A DNA stretch of 64,000 bases from Anaeromassilibacillus sp001305115 (GTDB lineage: Bacteria > Bacillota > Clostridia > Oscillospirales > Acutalibacteraceae): the NCBI GenBank assembly GCA_042854365.1, contig AP031437.1:2852001-2916000 (forward strand). The letters are read 5' to 3'. Below, piece by piece: positions 25,409 to 35,160 of this stretch. The position numbers were made by a program, and so were the translations under genes. Position 1 is the first letter of the stretch; the number at the start of each line of letters is the position of its first letter. The notes beneath the pieces are model-generated. The model saw only the letters and a list, made by a program, of their open reading frames with translations, ran no database searches and was not told the origin of the DNA.

Positions 25409-26401
25409 ATGATGAAAATTGGTAATGTGAATCTACAGGGCCGTGCCGTATTGGCCCCCATGGCCGGCGTGACCGATCGGGCTTTCCGTGAAGTCTGTGC
25501 AGGCTTTGGCGCCTCCTATGTAGTAAGCGAGATGGTCAGTTCCAAGGGACTACAATACAACGACAAGCACACGAGCCGGCTGATGGAATTGGGCGACGCA
25601 GAGCGCCCGGTTGGGATTCAGCTTTTTGGGGATGATCCCGCTGTGCTGGCTTTCGCTGCCAAAAAAGCAATGGCGTATCACCCGGATGTCATCGACATCA
25701 ATATGGGTTGTCCGGTGCCAAAAGTCGCTGGAAATGGTTCTGGAAGCGCGTTGATGAAGAATCCCGCTCTTTGTGGCGAGATTGTTGCCGCCGTCAAAGA
25801 GGCGGTATCCGCGCCCGTAACGGTGAAGATTCGCAAAGGATGGGACCGCCATTCGGTCAATGCTGTGGAGGTGGCAAAAATCTGCGAAGCCGCGGGTGCG
25901 GATGCAATTGCTGTGCATGGGCGGACGCGCGATCAGATGTATGAACCATCCGCAGATTGGGACATTATCCGGCAGGTCAAAGAGGCTGTACAGGTTCCTG
26001 TAATGGGTAATGGCGATGTGACCAACGCGCAGGAGGCCGCCCGGATGTTGCAAGAAACGGGCTGTGACCTGGTGATGGTAGGCCGTGGCGCCTTGGGAAA
26101 TCCCTGGATTTTTCAGCAGATCAACGCCTATCTGACCAATTCATGCTGTATCATCCCGGGGCCGGGGCTCTTCGAGCGCCTGACCGTCATGGTAAAGCAT
26201 ATGGAACGGATGTGCCAATATAAGGGCGAAGCCTCTGCGATGCGTGAAGCGCGCAAGCATGTCGGCTGGTATCTCAAGGGCATGCGCGGCGCGGCAGAAT
26301 TCCGGCGCCGGGCGGGAACCCTGGAGACACGCGAGGATTTGAAAGAACTTGTGAAATGTGTTCTTGAAGCCAATCTGGTAGATGGGGAGGTATCCAAATG
26401 A
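25409..26401 (+). CDS. dusB: tRNA-dihydrouridine synthase, DusB family
   Basis: A 330-residue FMN enzyme reducing uridines in tRNA D-loops. Conserved features: LAPMAGVTDRAFRE at the N-terminus, the INMGCPVPKV segment with the catalytic cysteine near residue 100, VTVKIRKGWD, HGRTRDQMY and GNGDVTNAQEA. The C-terminal helical tRNA-binding domain carries REARKHVGWYLKGM. Two adjacent ATGs (25409 and 25412) are possible. The stop overlaps the next gene by ATGA. Confidence 0.96.
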   Translation: MMKIGNVNLQGRAVLAPMAGVTDRAFREVCAGFGASYVVSEMVSSKGLQYNDKHTSRLMELGDAERPVGIQLFGDDPAVLAFAAKKAMAYHPDVIDINMGCPVPKVAGNGSGSALMKNPALCGEIVAAVKEAVSAPVTVKIRKGWDRHSVNAVEVAKICEAAGADAIAVHGRTRDQMYEPSADWDIIRQVKEAVQVPVMGNGDVTNAQEAARMLQETGCDLVMVGRGALGNPWIFQQINAYLTNSCCIIPGPGLFERLTVMVKHMERMCQYKGEASAMREARKHVGWYLKGMRGAAEFRRRAGTLETREDLKELVKCVLEANLVDGEVSK

Positions 26402-27333
26402 GGAGACGGCCGAGCCGTACCACACGCCGCGTATCATCCTGGTTGGTTGTCGCGGCCATTCTGATTTTTGCTTCGATCAGTGGAATCCGCCTGCATTTAA
26501 ACGATTCGATTTCGGATGTGGTAGACACAGGGGTCATTCCGGACGGAGCTACGTCCATCTATTATATCGATGTCGGGCAGGGGGACTGCGAGCTAATCCG
26601 TACGCCGGATGACCAAACGATTTTGATCGACGCAGGCACAAATGCAACCGGAGATGCGCTTGTCCATTATCTGGAAAAGCTTGGTGTCACACAGATTGAC
26701 ACCCTGATCGCTACCCATCCGCATGAGGATCACATTGGCGGTATGGATGAAGTAATCCATGCGTTTCCCATAGGTGAAATCTATCTGCCAAAGATTGCAG
26801 ATAGCCAGACGCCGACCACACGGACATATGAACGCCTCCTGGAAGCCATTGACGATCGGGGGCTTTCCATTACGCCGGGCCATGGGGGGATGACCATACT
26901 GGATGAAAATGGCATCAAGCTGGAATTTCTCGCACCCAATTCTGATTCCTATGCCGAGTTAAACAGCTATTCCATTGTGGCAAAGTTGACCTGTGGGCAG
27001 AAAAGTTTTCTTTTCACCGGCGATGCAGAGGCAGACAGCGAGGATGAAATGCTTGAAGCCGGTTATTCCCTTCGCAGCGATGTTCTCAAATGCGGCCACC
27101 ACGGAAGCTCTACGTCCACCAGTTCTGCCTTTTTACAAGCTGTCCAGCCAACTTATGCGGTGATTTCTTGTGGTGTGGACAATGACTATGGCCATCCACA
27201 CCGGGAAACACTGGATAAGCTCAAAAAAGCCAATGTCGAAATTTACCGCACCGACGAGCAGGACACAATTCTGGCTGTATGCGATGGTACAAACATCACC
27301 TTCGAAACCGGCCTTGGGTCCCTTGTCAAGTAA
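26398..27333 (+). CDS. ComEC-C-like metallo-beta-lactamase-fold hydrolase, membrane-anchored
   Basis: A 311-residue protein: a basic N-terminus, one transmembrane anchor (about 13-30), then an MBL fold with YYIDVGQGDCELI, the metal motif THPHEDHIGG (HxHxDH), FTGDAE and CGHHGSS. It matches the free-standing version of the ComEC/Rec2 hydrolase domain, so it probably acts outside the membrane on a nucleic acid or phosphodiester. The full ComEC channel domain is absent, so DNA uptake is not implied. ATGA overlap with dusB indicates coupling. Confidence 0.88.
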   Translation: MRRRPSRTTRRVSSWLVVAAILIFASISGIRLHLNDSISDVVDTGVIPDGATSIYYIDVGQGDCELIRTPDDQTILIDAGTNATGDALVHYLEKLGVTQIDTLIATHPHEDHIGGMDEVIHAFPIGEIYLPKIADSQTPTTRTYERLLEAIDDRGLSITPGHGGMTILDENGIKLEFLAPNSDSYAELNSYSIVAKLTCGQKSFLFTGDAEADSEDEMLEAGYSLRSDVLKCGHHGSSTSTSSAFLQAVQPTYAVISCGVDNDYGHPHRETLDKLKKANVEIYRTDEQDTILAVCDGTNITFETGLGSLVK

Positions 27334-27344
27334 AGGAGCACAGC

Positions 27345-28211
27345 ATGTTTTTAAAAAACTTTAAGATTGATACCTCTCGCGCTCGGGATTCTTGGCCGCG
27401 CCACGTCGACCGCTTAGAGGATCTTCCTGCGCCCTACCGTCCACACATTGCGGAATGGATGCAGCGGGGTATGCCCATTTCACAAGTTCTCTTTGTCCGT
27501 CAAACCAATCATTGGGTAACTGAAAAGCCGGAATACGTCGTCGCTTGGCAGGAAAACCGTATTCTCTATTTGCAAAAGCAACTATTGGGCGGGGTGGTTC
27601 CCACCGTTTTAGATGCAGAAACGGTTTCCTATGCGTTGTATTCTCATCGTCTTTTGGATAACCGCCTCACAATCTGCTATCTCTCCGACGGAGAAGCGCA
27701 TAAGTTGATGTTGCATTTCAATGCGGCCACCGAAGAGCTCTTTTATCCCCTCTTTTCCATCCTGCTGCACCATACATTTACCCAACCTAGTCCTGCGCGG
27801 GATGAAAACCTTGCGTCCATTGTCGCTTCCCTACGGGAAAAAACCTTCCGGATGTGCAGTTATGTCGAGCTGATCTATCGCTTTGATGACACCATTCAAG
27901 CATACTATTGGGATAAGAATATCACACCGGAACAGCAGAAACGCAACGAAAAAAGCCTAAAACGCATCGAAGAAACGGAATATCTCGCTGCCTTGACCGG
28001 CCAGGGGATTGCATTGGAAAAAATCGCAGAAAATGCAATCGACGTGGGATACTTCTTCCACAACGCAATCTCGCAAGTTTCTCTGGTATTCTCTGGAGAA
28101 AACAGCCTCGCTCTTTGTCTTTCAAGTGTATCTGGGGAATCCTTTTACGTGCCGGTAAAACCAGAGAACCATTCCGCTGCGGAGGCATTCGCGCGCAGCT
28201 ATAAAAAATAA
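27345..28211 (+). CDS. Protein of unknown function, 288 aa
   Basis: Starts at the ATG at 27345 with AAAGGAG eight bases upstream and 11 bases after the metallohydrolase stop, so it is probably third in the dusB operon. It has no signal peptide or membrane helix. The sequence is rich in aromatic residues and mixed alpha/beta by eye (EYVVAWQENRILYLQKQ; EELFYPLFSILLHHTF). No motif I recognise. Repeat copy 1 lies 220 bp downstream and may end the transcript. Confidence 0.75.
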   Translation: MFLKNFKIDTSRARDSWPRHVDRLEDLPAPYRPHIAEWMQRGMPISQVLFVRQTNHWVTEKPEYVVAWQENRILYLQKQLLGGVVPTVLDAETVSYALYSHRLLDNRLTICYLSDGEAHKLMLHFNAATEELFYPLFSILLHHTFTQPSPARDENLASIVASLREKTFRMCSYVELIYRFDDTIQAYYWDKNITPEQQKRNEKSLKRIEETEYLAALTGQGIALEKIAENAIDVGYFFHNAISQVSLVFSGENSLALCLSSVSGESFYVPVKPENHSAAEAFARSYKK

Positions 28212-28432
28212 TCTGCGGTTATTTTTCCTCTGCCTGTTCCGGCGCCTGCGATTGGTAAAAAGCAGAGCTATAGGAAGGTCATTGTATGGCGGAACAACAA
28301 AATTGCCTCCTTCCGAGGAAAACAAACCTTTTGATCCAAGAAAGTTCCCTACAGATTGCAACCTATTGTGGGAAGCTATAAAATCCCCTCTATTTTTCCT
28401 TATGAAAGATATACGTAAGGGGCAGCAGTCAT

Positions 28433-28564
28433 GAGGATGTGCCAAAAGGCATGAAATGACTTTTGGATACCTTCGTTTTTTAGAAACGCAGATATTTTTC
28501 CAAACAGAAAGAGGATGCTCCTTTCCTATGAATCCAAAGATTCGTAGTTTGGGCACACCCTCTT
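28433..28564 (+). repeat. Interspersed 130-bp repeat, copy 1
   Basis: Begins GAGGATGTGCCAAAAG and ends TTTGGGCACACCCTC, which are complementary ends. The interior (AGAAACGCAGATATTTTTCC, then AGAGGATGC...CCTTTCCTATGAATC) is nearly identical to copies at 34251 and 47700. The first hairpin is the most decayed of the family. It lies between the rightward unknown gene and the leftward surface-protein gene, that is, a convergent junction. Confidence 0.85.
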
Positions 28565-28700
28565 GAAACAAATATGTTCGTGGTTTTATTAATAGGGATA
28601 GCAGCTATCAATAGCCATTGTAAAGCAGTAGGGTGCCCCAAACGAACATAAAAACTCTGATTCAAAGAGTTCTTTAACACGACCGATAAGTCATCTTTTC

Positions 28701-28750
28701 AAACGAAGGCGCATGGCAAAACCAATCAGATTTGCCATGCGCCTTCGTTT
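28701..28750. terminator. Perfect 20-bp bidirectional terminator
   Basis: AAACGAAGGCGCATGGCAAA pairs exactly with its complement around a 10-base loop, with T-rich flanks on both sides. It serves the convergent genes ending at 28211 and 28848. The rest of 28212-28847 holds only repeat copy 1 and no gene I can support. Confidence 0.85.
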
Positions 28751-28847
28751 GCCTTTTTATGCCATTCCATGAAAGCTTCCATACCCCAACACAAGCTTCC
28801 TAACGTAAGAAGGGCCATGAACTGTTTCCAGCCCACGGCCCCTACCA

Positions 28848-30110
28848 TCATTCATCTTTTGGATCATCAAAGAAGGAATCCCAATCAAAATTGCCATTCT
28901 CATCCTTTTGATCCTTCATGATTTCTACCTTAAATCCGTAAGGGCTCTCCCCTACATCCTTTCCGTTGCCCGAAGACGTTTCACCCGGCTTACCATCTTC
29001 AACGAACCGCACATCCGGCTGGACAATCTCAAATTTTTCCTGTACGGGAACATTTTCTGACAACGTCGCTGTGGTAGGCGTTTCCTCTTCGGTCACAACC
29101 TCCTCGGCGATTTCCTGTGATACAGGCGCTTCTTGAGATTCTTCTGGCTGCCCTGTTTGCTCAGACAGTTCCTCTTGCTCCTCATCCGATGAGAAGAGAT
29201 AGTCCTCACGCTGCTGGACACCGCTGCTATCAGAACTGATGTCTGTAAATTCTTCAATCTCTCCGGTGTCGTCAAAAGCGCTCCGTCTCCGCGGTGCAAA
29301 GAACTGCGCATAGACAAAGAATGCTATTCCACCTAACCCCAGCACAATCAAGGCAATTCCCAACGGCAAAATCCAGGAGAAAGAACCCTGTTTTTCTTCA
29401 GAGTTTCCATCACCATTTCCCTGGGGAGTGTTTTCAAAGGGTTTTGCGTCAGGAGATTGGCTCACTTCCCCGCTGGTAAGTAACTCGCTCCAATCTTGGG
29501 AAGAGAGTAAATCCGGATCGCTGGTTGCTTCTGCTGCTCGAGAAGCATTCTGGTTGATTTCCGCATTGTCCGTGTTGACCGAAACGGCCGGCTTCTGGCT
29601 TGCTGGCGGCTGATATGGTTCCTCTTCCGGATCTTCTTCCGGGGTGGATACTTCAACCTCTGAGGACTCCGGCTGGCTCTCCGTCCCATCTGGAAGAGAC
29701 GTTCCATCCGGATTGGACGACGCGTTGGGGTCCGAAGGATTTTCTGCCGGCGGTACTTCCTCACCCGGCGATGTCACCGGTGCACTGGGGTCAAACGGCG
29801 GAGAAATACCTGAGTCTGATGACACTGCCGGTGCATTTGGGTCTACCAACGTCCCCGTATTGGGGTCCGTGGCAGGCGGAATGGTTGGATCAACCTGTGT
29901 ATTAGGATCGGCGTCCGGAATGATCGGATTGACCGTAGAATCCCCCGGAATCCCCGGATCGACTGTGGACTCCACTGGCGCTGCCGGATCGGGAACCGGC
30001 GTAATCTCCGTCGCAAAGGCTGTGACAGCAAATGTAGAGGCCACAAAGACCAACACGGAGGATAGGAGGGCTGCCCGGCGCAGCATTCCATTGCGTTTCG
30101 ATCGTTTCAT
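28848..30110 (-). CDS. Secreted/anchored acidic Pro-rich protein with one transmembrane helix
   Basis: A 420-residue protein: a signal peptide (MKRSKR... LVFVASTFAVTAFA, cleavage near residue 33), an extracellular low-complexity region of Pro/Asp/Asn/Ser repeats (about 35-230; DPNTQVDPTIPPATDPNTG), one transmembrane helix (about 246-270, WILPLGIALIVLGLGGIAFF) and an acidic intracellular tail rich in Glu/Asp/Ser. No catalytic motif is seen. It resembles stalk or scaffold-type membrane proteins, and the function is unknown. A possible promoter is TTGTAT-N18-TATGAT at 30184-30213. Confidence 0.8.
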   Translation of the reverse strand: MKRSKRNGMLRRAALLSSVLVFVASTFAVTAFATEITPVPDPAAPVESTVDPGIPGDSTVNPIIPDADPNTQVDPTIPPATDPNTGTLVDPNAPAVSSDSGISPPFDPSAPVTSPGEEVPPAENPSDPNASSNPDGTSLPDGTESQPESSEVEVSTPEEDPEEEPYQPPASQKPAVSVNTDNAEINQNASRAAEATSDPDLLSSQDWSELLTSGEVSQSPDAKPFENTPQGNGDGNSEEKQGSFSWILPLGIALIVLGLGGIAFFVYAQFFAPRRRSAFDDTGEIEEFTDISSDSSGVQQREDYLFSSDEEQEELSEQTGQPEESQEAPVSQEIAEEVVTEEETPTTATLSENVPVQEKFEIVQPDVRFVEDGKPGETSSGNGKDVGESPYGFKVEIMKDQKDENGNFDWDSFFDDPKDE

Positions 30111-31002
30111 ATTCGTTTATTCGCTCTCCTGTCTGTAATCAGGCGTACGAGCCCTGAAAGGAAATCGTCGCATTTTCCTTAACATCATATCACAAATACA
30201 CCTAAAAATACAACTGGTAAATCGTCGGCCACTGAGAAAGTTCCCATTGTTTCAAAAAAGCAGCCCTTCTGTCGCTGCTGCGTGTTGTGGATGCCTACCA
30301 TAAATCGAAGCCATTTACCTATCGAAGGTCCGCTACTGAATGGTCTTGTCATTTTCCTCCCCTATCGAATATGTATGAAAGGAACCGGTACTGCATGCTT
30401 CTAGCTGGATGCTCTTTTGTAAGAGAATGGCAACGCTTGGCGAAATAATAAACCACTCCAGTGAACCCCCGCGGAGTATTCCGTCGTGCACCGGTAGGCT
30501 GTATCCAATGGGGCGTGCCGGTTCTAATCGTAGCATACCCCTCTCAACTTTTCTTTCCACGGGCTTTGTTGTCCTCTCGTTCTATAAGCAAGCGATCCGT
30601 TTTAAGCATGATGGTAACTGTCAAAACCCATTTCCGAACGGAAAATACCACTTGTAGATCCTCCTTCTACGAACCATGCGCGGACCGCCGTATTGGAAGG
30701 ACGTCCTCTTTTTCCGGCGTTTCATGTCTGCTGTCGCACAATCACCTTTACAATTTTTTATAATTCATCATAAAATTACAAATTGTATAGATCAATCGGT
30801 GTCCACTGTATAGAGAACTCCATTTGTGCAAAGAATCCTAAAAAATATGCTGGAAAAGCTTGCGGGCCCTACTGGAACGCGCTATAATGAAGGCGCGTAA
30901 GCACGCCTCCTTGGGAGGAATTGCAGATGGTATCTGCTCGGTTTTGCGCAGATGCCCGGAAATTGATCCGGGCAAAATTTTTGTGATGGGAGAATTTTTA
31001 TC
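30111..31002. other. 892-bp intergenic region
   Basis: Divergent spacer between the surface-protein gene and a GNAT gene. I see no supportable gene. Just before the GNAT gene there are two small hairpins: CCTCC/GGAGG at 30905-30917 and GCCCGG-N8-CCGGGC at 30953-30972, the latter followed by AAAATTTTT. These could be a leader attenuator. Confidence 0.45.
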
Positions 31003-31704
31003 ATGTGTACAGGAGAACCGGCCAGTATTATGCTCGGTACGGTGGAGGATCTGCCGCAGATTTATGCGGATATGGAGCAGCAGTTTCCGCCCGACGAAAT
31101 GTACAAGTATAAAAACCTGCTTCATCTTCTTCATGGGGATAAATATAAAATCCTGCTGTATAAGCGGGACTCCGATGGCGAACTGCTCGGTTATGCATTG
31201 GTTTATACCGTTGAGAACTGTAATATTCTTTGGTTGGATTACATCGCCATCTTAAAACAGCATCAATCCCACGGATATGGCAATCAGCTGTTCAACGCCC
31301 TATGGCACAAATATTGCGGGCCGTTTGACGGCATTCTTTTCTCTGTGGAGCACGTCTGTAAAGAGAATCCGAGCTTGGCCAAACGTCAAGAGCGCCGCAT
31401 CCAGTTTTATGAACATCTGGGTGCATACCGGCTTCACGCAGATTTTCAGCTTCCATGCGAAAATGGCGCCCTTCCGATGTATCTGTATTTTAAGCCGCGG
31501 CGTGGCTTATGCACCATCAGCCGTACCGTACAGATTCAGGCCATCCGCCAGATGTATGAGTATTGTTTTTTCTATCTGCATCATTACAAGGATCTTCTCG
31601 CCCGTTTTAAGCCGACGATCTTGGACGAACGGCTTCTTCCAGCACGCCGTCCTGTATGGCCACACGCCGCTGCGCCTGCTGCGCAATCCGCTCGTCGTGT
31701 GTAA
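31003..31704 (+). CDS. GNAT-family N-acetyltransferase
   Basis: A 233-residue protein. The GNAT core is visible: acetyl-CoA-binding pattern AILKQHQSHGYGNQLFNAL near residue 85, followed by IQFYEHLGAYRL. The substrate is unknown. GGGAG lies nine bases before the ATG. The last 33 codons (from about 31607) are antisense to the end of the ABC ATPase gene, and the encoded tail is Ala/Arg/Pro-rich and unlike the rest, so the natural C-terminus may have been replaced or extended. Confidence 0.8.
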   Translation: MCTGEPASIMLGTVEDLPQIYADMEQQFPPDEMYKYKNLLHLLHGDKYKILLYKRDSDGELLGYALVYTVENCNILWLDYIAILKQHQSHGYGNQLFNALWHKYCGPFDGILFSVEHVCKENPSLAKRQERRIQFYEHLGAYRLHADFQLPCENGALPMYLYFKPRRGLCTISRTVQIQAIRQMYEYCFFYLHHYKDLLARFKPTILDERLLPARRPVWPHAAAPAAQSARRV

Positions 31705-32305
31705 TCAGCAGGATGGTTCTGCCCTCTTCATGCAATCCATGTAAAATATTCATCACCGCCGTTCCCGATTTGGTATCGAGGTTTCCGGTGGGTTCGTCCG
31801 CCAAAATGATGGGTGGCCTTGCCGCAATTGCGCGCGCAATGGCCACCCTTTGTTGTTGTCCGCCGCTCATTTGATTGGGACGGTGACGCATTCGCTCCGT
31901 CAATCCAACCCGGCACAGGGCGTCCTCGGCCAAGGCGCGCCGTTCCTCCCGCGGAATTCCCCGATAGGAAAGCGGCAATTCCACATTTTCCAGCGCAGTC
32001 AATCCTGGGACCAAATTAAATCCTTGAAAAATAAACCCGATCTTTCGGTTACGAATATCGGACAGCTGGTCCTCCGATAGCGCATCGACATTTTCGCCGT
32101 CGAGAATATATTCACCGGAGGTAGGTGTGTCCAAACACCCCAGTACATTCATAAGCGTTGATTTTCCCGAACCGGACCGTCCGACGATAGCGACAAATTC
32201 ACCCTTTCCCACCGTGAGCGAAACACCGTCAAGTGCATGAACTTCATTTTCTCCCTGCCGGTAGATTTTATAAAGGTTGCGTACGATCATAATTGGTTTC
32301 ATCAT
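31607..32305 (-). CDS. ABC transporter ATP-binding protein, MacB/LolD type, orphan
   Basis: A 232-residue ATPase. Walker A GRSGSGKST, Q-loop FQGFNLVPGL, signature MSGGQQQRVAIARA, Walker B PIILADEPTGNLD and switch ITHDERIA are intact. The family usually powers MacB-, FtsX- or LolCE-like permeases for peptides or lipoproteins. No permease gene lies on either side, which is unusual. A longer frame starts at 32416, but ATG 32305/32302 with GGGGTG fits the family start. Its 3' end overlaps the convergent GNAT gene by 98 bp. Confidence 0.88.
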   Translation of the reverse strand: MMKPIMIVRNLYKIYRQGENEVHALDGVSLTVGKGEFVAIVGRSGSGKSTLMNVLGCLDTPTSGEYILDGENVDALSEDQLSDIRNRKIGFIFQGFNLVPGLTALENVELPLSYRGIPREERRALAEDALCRVGLTERMRHRPNQMSGGQQQRVAIARAIAARPPIILADEPTGNLDTKSGTAVMNILHGLHEEGRTILLITHDERIAQQAQRRVAIQDGVLEEAVRPRSSA

Positions 32306-32707
32306 TTCACCCCGCAATATCATACCCCGCAATCTCGCAAAGATACTGACTGCAAAAGCTTTTACAAATCTGACGGAATCCGGTATAATAAAGGTAGGAT
32401 CGGCGCCTTTTTCCATGGAAAACCGTCCGAAAGGAAAAGGAATGGTATCTTTTCTTTGCTGCAGAGTACAGTCATCGGCCTCCTTTGGAATGGCCCATGG
32501 AAACTATGTGTGATTTCGTAGGCTCAAAAGGACTTACGGAAGAAACAGACGGATCAGAATTCGGAATCCAAAATCTGTGGCGCGCAGGGAACTGGCAAAG
32601 CAATGGGAAAAGGCCGCTTTTCAGGCCTTCCAAAGTTTCCCAGTCCCCTTTAAAGGCAGTCTTCCGAGCGCCAGGGATTTTTGACAAAAATAAAAGGAGA
32701 GCGAACC

Positions 32708-34228
32708 ATGCTGAATACCTATTGGAAACAATTTAAGAGTGGCACCGACATTCGCGGAGTGGCCAGTGAAGGCGTTGCCGGACAAGAAATCAACCTGACC
32801 GATGAGGTGATCGAAAAGATGGCAGCCGGTTATGTCCTGTGGCTGTCCAACGCAGTCAAAAAGGCCCCATCCGCGCTGACCATTGCTGTCGGACACGATT
32901 CTCGCATCTCCGCGCAGCGCATCCAGGATGCCGTGACGCGCACCCTGGTGGGAGCAGGTGTGCGGGTGTTGGACTGCGGACTGGCTTCCACCCCCTCCAT
33001 GTTCATGACAACCATCGATCTGGCATGCGATGGGTCGGTGCAAATCACTGCCAGCCATCATCCATTCAACCGCAATGGCCTCAAGTTTTTTACCAGGAAC
33101 GGCGGTCTTGACGGTTCGGACATCGAACAGATTCTACTTTTTGCACAGGAAGGGCAGACGTTGCCTTCCGGAACGGGGCATGTGGAGACGGTCCATTATA
33201 TGGCTGACTATGCAAAGCGTCTGCGTGAAATGATTCAAGAAGGCGTCCATGCGGCCGACTATGAACACCCACTCAAGGGATTTCACATTGTAGTGGATGC
33301 CGGAAATGGCGCTGGCGGATTTTATGCGCGCGATGTGTTGGCGCCGCTCGGTGCAGACATAGAAGGCAGCCAATTTTTGGAGCCGGATGGTATGTTTCCA
33401 AACCATATTCCGAACCCTGAAAACGAAGAGGCCATGCAATCCATCTGCCAGGCGGTTTTGGATGCAAAGGCAGACTTGGGCGTCATCTTCGACACAGACG
33501 TAGATCGCGGTGGAGCCGTGGATGCACGTGGGGAGGAAATCAATCGCAACCGCTTGGTAGCGATTGCCTCTGCGATTGCCTTGGAAGGAAATCCCGGCGG
33601 AACCGTTGTAACGGATTCCATCACCTCCAGCGGCCTAAAAGAATACATTGAACAGACCTTGGGCGGCGTTCATCATCGCTTTAAGCGTGGCTATAAAAAT
33701 GTCATCAATGAAGCGTTACGGCTGAACCAGGAGGGCGTGAACTGTCCGCTGGCGATTGAGACATCCGGTCATGCGGCACTGCGTGAAAACTATTTTTTGG
33801 ATGACGGCGCTTATCTGGTGACAAAAATCATCATTCAGATGGCACGGCTTCGCGCGGAAGGTAAGACGCTCGACTCCATGCTGGAATCGCTCAAGGAGCC
33901 GGTGGAGACCGCTGAACTGCGGTTCCCGATCCTCAAGGATGATTTCCGTTCCTATGGGGAGTCTGTTATCGCCGGCGTGAGCGCCTATGCCAAGACCCAC
34001 AGCTGGAATGTGGCCCCCGACAACCGTGAGGGTATCCGCGTCTCATTTGGAAAAGGACGTGGGGATGGTTGGTTCCTGTTGCGGCTAAGTGTCCACGATC
34101 CTATTATGCCTTTGAACATCGAGAGCGACACCGCCGGAGGAACACGCCTGATCGCAGAACAGCTTAACGACTTCCTAATGGAATGTCAAGGCTTGGACCG
34201 CAAGGCAATGGACAAATTTTTGGCCTAA
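32708..34228 (+). CDS. Phosphohexomutase (phosphoglucomutase/phosphomannomutase)
   Basis: A 506-residue alpha-D-phosphohexomutase moving phosphate between C1 and C6 of hexoses. Catalytic loop ITASHHPFNRNG holds phosphoserine S116; the usual motif is TASHNP, and here His replaces Asn. The metal loop IFDTDVDRGG and the sugar loop IETSGHAALREN are normal, and the C-terminal phosphate loop lies near GIRVSFGKGRGDGW. Expected to feed envelope polysaccharide or glycogen pathways; glucose versus mannose preference cannot be told. The start is ATG 32708 with AAAGGAG upstream. Confidence 0.9.
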   Translation: MLNTYWKQFKSGTDIRGVASEGVAGQEINLTDEVIEKMAAGYVLWLSNAVKKAPSALTIAVGHDSRISAQRIQDAVTRTLVGAGVRVLDCGLASTPSMFMTTIDLACDGSVQITASHHPFNRNGLKFFTRNGGLDGSDIEQILLFAQEGQTLPSGTGHVETVHYMADYAKRLREMIQEGVHAADYEHPLKGFHIVVDAGNGAGGFYARDVLAPLGADIEGSQFLEPDGMFPNHIPNPENEEAMQSICQAVLDAKADLGVIFDTDVDRGGAVDARGEEINRNRLVAIASAIALEGNPGGTVVTDSITSSGLKEYIEQTLGGVHHRFKRGYKNVINEALRLNQEGVNCPLAIETSGHAALRENYFLDDGAYLVTKIIIQMARLRAEGKTLDSMLESLKEPVETAELRFPILKDDFRSYGESVIAGVSAYAKTHSWNVAPDNREGIRVSFGKGRGDGWFLLRLSVHDPIMPLNIESDTAGGTRLIAEQLNDFLMECQGLDRKAMDKFLA

Positions 34229-34250
34229 GCGTCAAACAGATAAAAACAAA

Positions 34251-34380
34251 GAGGGTGCCCAAAAGTCATGAAGTGACGGAAGGAGCCCCTCTTTTTTTAG
34301 AAATGCAGATATTTTTCCAAACAGAAAGAGGATGCCCCTTTCCTATGAATCGAACAATTTGTAGTTTGGGTCACCCTCTT
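34251..34380 (+). repeat. Interspersed 130-bp repeat, copy 2
   Basis: Begins GAGGGTGCCCAAAAGTCATG and ends TTTGGGTCACCCTCTT. The first 48 nt fold as a hairpin with an inner GTCA-N5-TGAC, then TTTTTTT. The interior matches copies 1 and 3. It lies 22 bp after the phosphohexomutase stop, facing the convergent CofE-like gene. Confidence 0.88.
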
Positions 34381-35065
34381 CTATATTGATGATCTGACAT
34401 TGCAGTATGATCTTCCTCGTAAGGAAACCAACCTGTTGCCAAGGCAATTGATCGATCCTGGTGCGAATTCACCCATACCGCATCGTCCAGTTTTCCACAT
34501 CTAAAAAGGGATCTGTGGAAACCCTGTACAACTGGGCAAAACCATCATAATTCTATCGGGGAAGCCTCTATATGGTTTTTACGACCACAATGGCTACTGC
34601 TTTACAATGCAATCCCGCTGTACCGGATGATTGTATCATCCGGTTACCTTACGCAAGTCTTTTTAACAGAGTTCAAAATCCTAAATACCTCTATACCACT
34701 CAAAAAGAATTCCATGGGACTTTCATTCTTTACAGAGAGCGTTTTATTCTTAAATCGATCGTGCTTTGGAAAAATAACGGATAGTCGGAACTGGGCGGCG
34801 ATGCATAAAGGCAATCCATAGAACCGCCATCCTCTTGACCTTCTGTTCATACATCTGGGCTATGATACCACCCGCCTTTTGTCTGTCGATCACGCGCCCC
34901 TTCGGCTGTAGAAAGGGTAGAACTTTATGCAAAAGGGAGTTGGCCCTGCCTATGGAGAAACCTCCTAGAAGAACAAATCGATGGACCGTCTAGGGACGGG
35001 GACAACCATCCATGCATATTCTTTAAGAAAAGGACTTCTGCCAAATCCTCCGACAATCGGTATAA
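34381..35065. other. Intergenic stretch without recognised gene
   Basis: Several short open frames occur on both strands but none has a Shine-Dalgarno with family-like sequence. No strong hairpin was seen apart from the terminator at 35066. Confidence 0.4.
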
Positions 35066-35111
35066 AAAATAGCGCCTCTTCCAGCTGTACATCTGGGGGA
35101 GGCGCTATTTT
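35066..35111 (-). terminator. Terminator of the CofE-like gene
   Basis: AAAATAGCGCCTC and GAGGCGCTATTTT are perfect complements enclosing CCAG/CTGG; T-runs occur on both strands. It lies 50 bases past the gene end. Confidence 0.85.
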
Positions 35112-35160
35112 GCAGGTTGTGATGATAAACGATTCGATCTTCTTATACCTTCACGATTCA

